Shown in pieces: positions 4,720 through 10,486 of a stretch of 10,558 nucleotides of DNA (the stretch's first letter is position 1; every line of letters starts with the position of its first letter). Source of the DNA: CAG-791 sp045546175. Its GTDB lineage: Bacteria > Bacillota > Clostridia > Lachnospirales > Lachnospiraceae. The notes beneath the pieces are model-generated. The model saw only the letters and a list, made by a program, of their open reading frames with translations. It was not told the origin of the DNA and searched no databases. The DNA is taken from the NCBI GenBank assembly GCA_045546175.1, contig JAZQCI010000018.1, forward strand, positions 1-10,558, read 5' to 3'. The translations under genes were made by a program, and so were the position numbers.

Positions 4720-7236
4720 ATGGTAGTAATTCCTATATACAATCTTTTGCTGGTGCCGGACGCCAACGTCTATCTGAAGTCGGACCAGTACAGACACCTG
4801 GCCCGCCGTTACGCGCAGGTCAACGACCGGGTCGTGCTCTTATCGTGCAAAAAAGAGGAGCACCGCAAGGATATGACCGAGGAGAGTTTCTTCCCCATCG
4901 GCGTAACGGGCTATGTCAACGAAGTGAACCCGGAAGGGTATGTGGAGATCCGCACAACGGGCAGGGTCCATCTCGACACGATCGGGATCAATCCGGACCA
5001 CACGATCGAGCTGACGATCTCACGCTGTGAGGAGATCGAGGATCTGGACGAAGGGGTGGAGAAGGCACACTTTGAGCGGCTCAAGGAGGACCTGAAGGAG
5101 AGCTGGCAGGGCTTTGAGTGGGGCGAACAGGCCATGGGCTATCTCAACCAGTTCCACTCGATCAACGAAGTGGCCGTCGCCATGTCCATCTGGTTCAAGA
5201 TGAGTGCCGAGGAGAAATACGATATTTTGGCACAGGACAGTCACAAGAAGCGGTTTGAGCTTCTCGAGAAGGCTGTCTACGAGTTCATGGAGGTCTCCAA
5301 GGTGACCACCAAGGCTGCCAGCGCGCAGCAGGAGGATTACCAGAAGATCTACCGGGAGAACGCGATCAAGAAGCAGATGGAGCTTCTGCAGCGCGAGCTG
5401 GACGAGATGCACCCCGAGAAGGTGTCGGACATCCGCAAGTTTGAGCTCAAGATCGAAGAGGCGGGCATGAACGAGACCGCCAAAGGGGAGGCCCTCAAGG
5501 TCCTGAACCGGCTCAAACAGGAGAACAACGGCGGGACGGAAGCGGGAATGCTCTATGACTATCTGGATTTTGTCACGGGACTTTCCTGGAAGACGGAGCC
5601 GCAGCAGGACATCGACCTGTCGGAGGCGGAAGCGGTGCTCGAAGAGGACCACTTCGGACTGGGCAAAGTCAAGCAGCGCATCATTCAGCAGATCGCCGTC
5701 ATGAATCTCAAGAAGGAGCAGGCGGGCTCGATTCTGCTCTTCGTCGGCGCACCGGGCACCGGCAAGACAAGCATCGGGCAAAGTATCGCCAAAGCCCTTC
5801 ACAGAGAATACGTGCGCGTGAGCCTGGGCGGCGTGCGCGACGAGGCGGATATCCGCGGTCATCGCAGAACTTACATCGGCGCTATGCCGGGCAGAATCAT
5901 GGACGGCATCAAGAAGAGCGGCGTCTCCAATCCGGTCATGGTTCTGGACGAGGTGGACAAGCTGGGCGTCTCCTATAACGGAGATCCGGCCAGCGCGCTG
6001 CTGGAAGTGCTCGATCCGGAGCAGAACAGCACTTTCACGGATCACTACATGAATGTTCCTTATGACCTCAGCAACGTCATGTTCATCTGCACGGCCAACT
6101 CGGTGGACACAATCCCCGAGCCTTTGCTCAACCGAATGGAAGTGATCCGTTTTAACGGATACACGGCTTCGGATAAGTTCCAGATCGCGCGCAGGCACCT
6201 CCTTCCCAAGGCCATGAAGGCTATGGGCGTGACCGAGGAGCAGATCGTGATCTCGGACGACATCATCCGCAAGATCATCGACAACTACACGATGGAATCC
6301 GGCGTGCGCGGACTGCGTAAGCGGCTGGATACGCTGTGCAGGTCGGCGGCGGTGGAGGTCTCCAAGCGAATCGGCGCGGCCGCGGTGGAGGCGGCGAAGA
6401 TGGCCGGGGCGGTTGCTGCGGCGGGTGCTGCCGGTGCGGCGTCGGAGGCAGCTTCGGCTGCGGAAGGTGCGGCGTCGGAGGCGGCTGCGGGGGCGAAAGC
6501 GCAGGCCGCTGAAGAGACCGGTGCCGGGACTGCCGCGGAACCGTTGACGGAGACCGTCACGGCGCCTCTCGCGGAGACGGCCGTAATGAAGATGGAACCC
6601 ATCGTCGTGAAGGAAGAAGATTTGCGCGAGATGCTCGATGCAAAACCGGTCAGGCATGACCGCGTGCTGGCAGAGAAGAAACCCGGCATTGTGACGGGAC
6701 TTGCCTGGACCGCCGCAGGCGGAGAAATCCTTTTCATCGAGACTTTGTTTACCAAGGGCAGCGGCAAATTTACCGTTACCGGACAGCTGGGCGATGTCAT
6801 GAAGGAATCCGTGCAGATCGCGGTGAGCCTTGTGAAGTCGATGTTCCCCGATAAGGCTTCTCTCTTCGAAGAAAACGACTTGCATATCCACGTGCCGGAA
6901 GGTGCAGTGCCCAAGGACGGTCCTTCTGCAGGTATCACGATGACGACGGCTCTCGCTTCACTAGTTTCTGACAGAGCGGTGGCGCCGACAATCGCCATGA
7001 CGGGCGAAGTTTCCCTTCGCGGCGTAGTCACTCCGATCGGAGGACTTCCCGAGAAGCTTATGGCGGCATCGAGAGCAGGAATTCAGACAGTATTTATTCC
7101 TAAGGAAAACGAGGATGATCTGGACGAAGTGCCGCAGGAGGTCAGGGACAAGCTTACGATTATCCCGGTCAGCGATGTCACGGAAGTGCTTGAGAGGACG
7201 GGGATTCTGGATGGAAGTGAAGAGAAGATAGATTGA
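4720..7236 (+). CDS. lon: Lon (LonA-type) ATP-dependent protease with Ala-rich interdomain insertion
   Basis: Lon is the cytosolic AAA+ protease that degrades misfolded and regulatory proteins. The 838 residues show the LonN substrate-binding domain (about 4-200), a helical region (200-300), and the AAA+ domain with Walker A GAPGTGKT at 343-350 and Walker B VMVLDEVD at 406-413, extending to about 548. The serine-lysine protease domain runs from about 640 to 830, with Ser736 in PKDGPSAG and Lys779 in PIGGLPEK, 43 residues apart as in E. coli Lon. The start at 4720 follows AAGGAGG (4701-4707) with 12 nt spacing. Between the AAA+ lid and the protease domain there is an extra segment at about 552-622, with 33 Ala in 71 residues, that typical LonA proteins of about 775-785 residues lack. 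Upstream lie a CIRCE site and TetR-like operators, so heat-shock control is likely. Confidence 0.96.
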   Translation: MVVIPIYNLLLVPDANVYLKSDQYRHLARRYAQVNDRVVLLSCKKEEHRKDMTEESFFPIGVTGYVNEVNPEGYVEIRTTGRVHLDTIGINPDHTIELTISRCEEIEDLDEGVEKAHFERLKEDLKESWQGFEWGEQAMGYLNQFHSINEVAVAMSIWFKMSAEEKYDILAQDSHKKRFELLEKAVYEFMEVSKVTTKAASAQQEDYQKIYRENAIKKQMELLQRELDEMHPEKVSDIRKFELKIEEAGMNETAKGEALKVLNRLKQENNGGTEAGMLYDYLDFVTGLSWKTEPQQDIDLSEAEAVLEEDHFGLGKVKQRIIQQIAVMNLKKEQAGSILLFVGAPGTGKTSIGQSIAKALHREYVRVSLGGVRDEADIRGHRRTYIGAMPGRIMDGIKKSGVSNPVMVLDEVDKLGVSYNGDPASALLEVLDPEQNSTFTDHYMNVPYDLSNVMFICTANSVDTIPEPLLNRMEVIRFNGYTASDKFQIARRHLLPKAMKAMGVTEEQIVISDDIIRKIIDNYTMESGVRGLRKRLDTLCRSAAVEVSKRIGAAAVEAAKMAGAVAAAGAAGAASEAASAAEGAASEAAAGAKAQAAEETGAGTAAEPLTETVTAPLAETAVMKMEPIVVKEEDLREMLDAKPVRHDRVLAEKKPGIVTGLAWTAAGGEILFIETLFTKGSGKFTVTGQLGDVMKESVQIAVSLVKSMFPDKASLFEENDLHIHVPEGAVPKDGPSAGITMTTALASLVSDRAVAPTIAMTGEVSLRGVVTPIGGLPEKLMAASRAGIQTVFIPKENEDDLDEVPQEVRDKLTIIPVSDVTEVLERTGILDGSEEKID
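6433..6482 (+). repeat. 33-bp direct repeat inside the lon Ala-rich insertion
   Basis: The 17-mer GGTGCGGCGTCGGAGGC occurs at 6433-6449 and again at 6466-6482, a 33-bp (11-codon) period that keeps frame and encodes GAASEAA twice. The surrounding DNA (about 6373-6585) is visibly more GC-rich than the rest of lon. This suggests in-frame expansion by slippage or duplication. Confidence 0.8.
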
Positions 7237-7246
7237 TAATGTTATA

Positions 7247-7281
7247 CGGGGCAGTCACATTGGATAAATGTGGCTGCCCCG
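7247..7281 (+). terminator. Stem-loop terminator of lon
   Basis: Ten bases after the lon stop, CGGGGCAGTCACATT (7247-7261) pairs with AATGTGGCTGCCCCG (7267-7281) around a 5-nt loop, with only one G-U pair. The following GTTTGGTCGTT is a poor U-tract, so termination may be incomplete. Bases 7282-7349 show nothing further. Confidence 0.7.
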
Positions 7282-7349
7282 TTTGGTCGTTACTGGGGTG
7301 TTTTATTGTGATTCTGACGGTATGGCGGCGCCTGGAGTAGCCGTCTAGT

Positions 7350-7800
7350 GGCACAAGCCATGCACAGTCCGACGAAATGAGAAGAAAGTTGGCTTTCGTC
7401 GGACGCCGAAGCCGGCACAAGCTATGCATAGTCCGACGAAATGAGAAGAAAGCCGGCTTTCGTCGGACGCCGAAGTCGGCACAAGCTATCATAGTCCGAC
7501 GAAATAAGAAAAAAGCCGACTTTCGTCGGTGACCCCAGGCCAGAACAACACGGCACAAGCTATACACAGTCCGACGAAATGAGAAGAAAGCCGACTTTCG
7601 TCGGCCACCGAAGCCGGCACAAGCCATGCACAGTCCGACGAAATGAGAAGAAAGTTGGCTTTCGTCGGACGCCGAAGTCGGCACAAGCTATGCATAGTCC
7701 GACGAAATGAGAAGAAAGCCGGCTTTCGTCGGACGCCGAAGTCGGCACAAGCCATGCATAACCCAACGAAATAAGAAAAAAGTTGGCTTTCGTTGGTCAT
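7350..7800. repeat. Tandem array of seven palindromic 64-bp units between lon and argC
   Basis: Units begin at GGCACAAGC at 7350, 7414, 7478, 7552, 7616, 7680 and 7744; all periods are 64 bp except the third (74 bp, with extra bases near 7530-7551). Each unit has a stem of 9 to 11 bp, GTCCGACGAAA pairing with TTTCGTCGGAC, around a 16-nt purine-rich loop. Stems are at 7367-7404, 7431-7468, 7496-7529, 7571-7604, 7633-7670, 7697-7734 and 7763-7796. Between stems is a conserved linker of about 26 bp including TATGCATA or variants. Unit 7 carries a compensatory pair change (CCAACG with CGTTGG). Units 3 and 7 share a TAAGAAAAAAG loop variant. The array sits between convergent gene ends, the usual place for REP/BIME-like repeats. 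No protein is credible here. Bases 7801-7854 hold nothing recognisable. Confidence 0.92.
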
Positions 7801-7854
7801 CAATCCGCTCGCAACAATCTATTCAAGCCCAACCGGCAAACTCACCCCAACAAA

Positions 7855-8793
7855 TTACTCCAACCCTGTTGCCTCATCGATGCCCAGCATGATGTTCATG
7901 TTCTGGACGGCGGCGCCGGAGGCGCCTTTGCCGAGGTTGTCGAAGAGGGCAGTGACGCTGGTCTGATCTTCGTGGCCGCAGACCACTATTTTGAGGTGGT
8001 TTGTGCCGGCGAGTTCGTTGGCGTAGAGTGTTGTGCCGCTCGTGCCGAAAGGCATGACGCTCACGAAGTGTGCGTCTTTGTAGTAGTCCTGCAGCTTTTC
8101 GCAGATGTCCTGCGCGGTGGGTGCGCCGGGCAGCAGGCGGTTGTGAAGCATGATGGTGGTCGCCATTCCCTTGTAGTAGTCGTCGACAACAGGAAGGAAG
8201 ACGGGAGGAGTCTCGAGGCCGCAGACTTTTGACATCTCAGGGATGTGCTTGTGCTTCAGAGTCAGGCCGTAGATGCCAGGTGCGAACAGGGACTGCGCCT
8301 TGTCGGGAGACTCGTAGTTCGCGATCATCTTCTTGCCGCCGCCGGAGTAGCCGGTCAGGGAGAAGCATGTGAGCGGATAGGAGGCCGGGACGACGCCCAT
8401 CCGGATCAGGGGAGCCGCGCAGGAGATGAAGCCGGTCGCGTGGCAGCCGGGATTGGCGACCCGGTGGCTGGAGGCGATGGCGGCGCGCTGGTCGGCGGAG
8501 AGCTCCGGAAAGCCGTAGGTCCAGCCGTCGGCTGTGCGGTGGGCAGTGGAGGCGTCGATGACGCGCACGTTCGGGTTGTCGATCAGGGAGACGGCCTCGA
8601 TGGCGCCTGCGTCGGGCAGACATAAGAAGACGATGTCAGCCGCGTTGAGGAATTTGCGGCGCTCTTCGTTGTCGTGGCGCTTGTCCTCGTCGATGCGCAT
8701 CAGTTCCAGGTCGTCTCTGGAGCCGATCCTGTCAAAGATCTGGAGGCCGGTGGTGCCGCTCTGTCCGTCTATGTATACTTTTGTTTTGCTCAT
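7855..8793 (-). CDS. argC: N-acetyl-gamma-glutamyl-phosphate reductase (short, type 2 ArgC)
   Basis: ArgC reduces N-acetyl-glutamyl-5-phosphate with NADPH to N-acetylglutamate-5-semialdehyde, the third step of arginine and ornithine synthesis. The 312 residues open with the NADP-binding loop YIDGQSGTTG (7-16), have the catalytic cysteine in NPGCHATG (C117), a substrate-binding segment SLTGYSGGGKK (145-155), and the KHKHIPEM motif (180-187) expected to hold the catalytic histidine. The length and the LKHKHIPEM form fit the shorter class of ArgC rather than the 340-360 residue class. The ATG at 8793 follows AGAAAGGA (8801-8808). No other arginine gene is in the window. Its upstream region is only 55 bp before a large inverted repeat, and no convincing promoter was found. 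It ends 55 bp from the 64-bp repeat array, with no clear intrinsic terminator of its own. Confidence 0.95.
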   Translation of the reverse strand: MSKTKVYIDGQSGTTGLQIFDRIGSRDDLELMRIDEDKRHDNEERRKFLNAADIVFLCLPDAGAIEAVSLIDNPNVRVIDASTAHRTADGWTYGFPELSADQRAAIASSHRVANPGCHATGFISCAAPLIRMGVVPASYPLTCFSLTGYSGGGKKMIANYESPDKAQSLFAPGIYGLTLKHKHIPEMSKVCGLETPPVFLPVVDDYYKGMATTIMLHNRLLPGAPTAQDICEKLQDYYKDAHFVSVMPFGTSGTTLYANELAGTNHLKIVVCGHEDQTSVTALFDNLGKGASGAAVQNMNIMLGIDEATGLE

Positions 8794-8848
8794 GCTCAGT
8801 TCCTTTCTGTCAGATACGAAATATCGATGCTAATCATATCATAAAATC

Positions 8849-8994
8849 TGTGACAGGGGGACGTATCAAGTGACACATTTTGGAATCTGTGTCAAAAGGG
8901 ACGTATCAGGTGACACATTTTGGAACAAAAATGTGTCACCTGATACGTCCCCTTGACACAAAAAATGTGTCACTTGATACGTCCCCCTGTCACA
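8849..8994. repeat. 146-bp nested inverted repeat (four copies of one core unit)
   Basis: The outer arms 8849-8881 and 8962-8994 are perfectly complementary over 33 bp. The inner arms 8888-8921 and 8927-8960 are complementary over about 34 bp with one mismatch and a one-base bulge, leaving a 5-bp centre. All four arms carry the core GGGACGTATCA, then A/G, GTGACACATTTT: two copies in each orientation. The right edge supplies the stop codon of the regulator gene (TCA at 8990-8992). No transposase is present. It resembles dispersed non-autonomous palindromic repeats of Bacillota; that comparison is from memory, not a search. Confidence 0.9.
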
Positions 8995-10252
8995 CTCGAC
9001 GCCTGCGGCGCCTCACGCGGTTGATGTGACGCTCGAAGTCGCCGCTGTCGATCAGCTCCGCCAAAAGGTGCTGGGTGAAGACCGGAACCGTGCAGGAGTA
9101 GATGGAGATCTTCTCTATCATGGCAGCACACTGCTCGGCGGGAAGGACCATGTAGCCGACGCGGACCGCCGGCGAGATGGTGCGCGTGAACGTATTCATG
9201 TAGATTACGCTTCGCTGCGGCTCGAGGGAGAAGAGGGTGTCCTCCGCCTTGGTGGACATGGAGAACTCGGAGTCAAAGTCGTCTTCGATGATGTATCTGT
9301 CTTTGGAAGCGGCCCATTTGATATAACCTGCGCGCCTGGAAGCCGTGGCAGTGATGCCGCTGGGATAGCTGTTGAAGGGTGTGACGTGCAGGACGGTCGC
9401 CTCCGAGCCGCGCAGCGCGCTGAGGCGAACGCCTTCGCGGTCCATGGGCAGAAGCTCGCAGTGCACGCCGCTGGCCTCGTAGACGAGCCGGATCTTCTCG
9501 TAGGAGGGATCCTCCAGAGCAAAAGTGCGTTCGCGGCCGAGAATCTGGACGATCAGGTTGTAGAGGTATTCGGAACCGGAGCCGATGATGATCTGATCGG
9601 GGCTCACGTTTATTCTGCGGCTGCGGGCCAGATATCGGGCGATCGCTTCGCGAAGGAGAACAGTTCCGCTGTTGGGCGAGCGCTCCAGAAGGGATTCGCC
9701 GTATTCGGACAGGACTTTGCGGGCTTTTCGGGCGAGAATGTTGAAGGGAAACTGTTCCTGCTCAGGTGTGACGATCGGCCCCCGGATGGGAATATCGGTG
9801 ATTTCATGGAGTTCGGAGAGGGCGCCGTCGTCGGAAGCAGAGGCGCCGGCAGGCGTCGAGCTGCCGTTCGCAGGTCTGATGATTCCCGCGTTCGCAGAGG
9901 CACCGGCAGGCGCCGAGCTGCTTCCCGCAGTATGTATGCCGCCTGCTGCCGAGCCAAGGCCCGCCGGCCCGCTGTCTCCGGTGGAAGGGGCGACAGGAAA
10001 TAATTCATTTTCTTTGTAAATGACATAGTACCCGCTGCGCTCCCGGGACTCGATATAGCCCTCGTCAGCCAAAAGATCGTAGGCGTGCTCGACCGTGATC
10101 ACGCTTGTGCCAGTCTCTGAAGCCAGAAATCTTTTGGAAGGGAGCTTGCTGTGGTAGGGACAGATTCCGCTCGTGATGTCATTGCGGATCTGATTGTAGA
10201 GCTGCAGGTAGGCAGGCTGTCTGAGGTCGGGATCGATTTTGTACTGGGGCAT
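8990..10252 (-). CDS. MocR/GabR-type regulator (GntR wHTH + aminotransferase-like domain), truncated and probably inactive
   Basis: MocR proteins fuse a GntR winged helix to a class I aminotransferase-like, PLP-binding effector domain. The 420-residue product has the winged helix at about 10-80 (PAYLQLYNQIRNDI, then GTSVITVEHAYDLLADEGYI). An Ala/Gly/Ser/Pro-rich linker spans about 88-145. The aminotransferase-like domain (about 165-420) includes SGSEYLYNL (224-232), EDPSYE (247-252) and IEDDFDSEF (322-330). Two defects stand out. The block usually reading TFSKTL is TFTRTI at 354-359, with Arg357 replacing the PLP-binding Lys. The protein also stops at NRVRRRRRRV, about 100 residues short of the family, where the inverted repeat begins. 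The start at 10252 was chosen over an in-frame ATG at 10282 because AAAGGAG (10259-10265) sits 6 nt upstream and MPQYKIDPDL is a normal family start. It may be a decaying gene or a DNA-binding-only protein. Confidence 0.85.
   Translation of the reverse strand: MPQYKIDPDLRQPAYLQLYNQIRNDITSGICPYHSKLPSKRFLASETGTSVITVEHAYDLLADEGYIESRERSGYYVIYKENELFPVAPSTGDSGPAGLGSAAGGIHTAGSSSAPAGASANAGIIRPANGSSTPAGASASDDGALSELHEITDIPIRGPIVTPEQEQFPFNILARKARKVLSEYGESLLERSPNSGTVLLREAIARYLARSRRINVSPDQIIIGSGSEYLYNLIVQILGRERTFALEDPSYEKIRLVYEASGVHCELLPMDREGVRLSALRGSEATVLHVTPFNSYPSGITATASRRAGYIKWAASKDRYIIEDDFDSEFSMSTKAEDTLFSLEPQRSVIYMNTFTRTISPAVRVGYMVLPAEQCAAMIEKISIYSCTVPVFTQHLLAELIDSGDFERHINRVRRRRRRV
9838..9921 (-). repeat. 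57-bp-period direct repeat in the regulator linker
   Basis: A 27-bp segment at 9838-9864 recurs at 9895-9921 with 25 of 27 bases identical and a 57-bp (19-codon) offset that keeps frame. It encodes the linker repeats around SSSAPAGASA and SSTPAGASA. This is low-complexity expansion between the winged helix and the aminotransferase-like domain. Confidence 0.75.
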
Positions 10253-10323
10253 GGAAAACTCCTTTGCGGCTGCGCGGCACAACTATTAAATCTGAACATA
10301 TAATTTCCGCATCTAATGAAAAT

Positions 10324-10352
10324 ATTATATATCCAGAACGGAGCGCGGTACA
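10324..10352 (-). promoter_or_regulatory. Possible promoter of the MocR-type gene
   Basis: A perfect TATAAT lies at 10329-10324 on the minus strand. With 17 bp spacing the -35 would be TGTACC (10352-10347), only a 3 of 6 match. A start near 10317 would give a leader of about 65 nt. The -10 is convincing, the -35 is not; an activator-dependent or weak promoter is possible. Confidence 0.35.
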
Positions 10353-10378
10353 GATGCTCACCGCAATCTTTCTAATTT

Positions 10379-10407
10379 TTGCCGGAAGATGTATACTTAA
10401 ATATTAT
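10379..10407 (+). promoter_or_regulatory. Rightward promoter-like pair ahead of repeat copy 2
   Basis: TTGCCG (10379-10384, 4 of 6) and TATTAT (10402-10407, 5 of 6) are 17 bp apart on the plus strand and point at the hairpins of 10424-10481 and the terminator at 10504-10542. No open reading frame follows, so if active it would make a short non-coding transcript of about 130 nt. Confidence 0.3.
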
Positions 10408-10486
10408 GGTAACTATTCAGCACCCCACGTCCCAAATGCTTCGCATTCGGGACTGTGGGCGTCCAGAGGCGCTTCGCGCCTTGCCC
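10401..10486. repeat. Dispersed palindromic repeat, copy 2 (long form)
   Basis: The leading ATTATGGTAACTATTCAG plus CACCCC closely matches the minus-strand edge of the element at 3919-3981. It is followed by a hairpin with arms 10424-10433 and 10449-10459, closed over AATGC/GCATT with a TTC loop. A second hairpin, AGGCGC-TTC-GCGCCT, is at 10467-10481. The GTCCAGAGGCG block is shared with copy 1. No gene overlaps it. Confidence 0.7.

Noticed and set aside
5020..6891. A 623-codon open frame antisense to lon
   Set aside because: It lies wholly opposite a gene with intact Lon motifs. Its composition (rich in Arg, His, Leu) is the expected shadow of GC-biased codons, and no domain or start signal was seen.
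3979..7236. tetR-yitT-lon block as a defence or stress island
   Set aside because: All three are common housekeeping or regulatory families with ordinary ribosome binding sites; nothing such as a nuclease, toxin, integrase or phage gene supports a defence system.
7350..7800. CRISPR array
   Set aside because: The repeats are regularly spaced, but the stretches between palindromes are nearly identical from unit to unit rather than unique spacers, and no cas gene is present.
7178..7803. Minus-strand proteins of 168, 104 and 68 residues across the palindromic array
   Set aside because: They are the same repeat DNA read in rotating frames, overlap each other, have no seen ribosome binding site or family resemblance, and one runs into the lon 3' end.
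8823..8843. TATGAT and neighbouring sequences as the argC promoter
   Set aside because: The -10-like hexamers are good, but the only -35-like sequence (TTGATA in the repeat arm) is about 20 bp away, too far for a confident call.
8849..8994. Terminator shared by the regulator gene and argC
   Set aside because: The stems are long but lack a T-run right after the outer stem on either strand; the four-copy repeat make-up fits a dispersed element better.
10253..10282. Upstream in-frame ATG at 10282 as start of the MocR-type gene
   Set aside because: It adds MCRAAAKEFS, which covers the good AAAGGAG ribosome binding site of the ATG at 10252 and is not typical of the family N-terminus.
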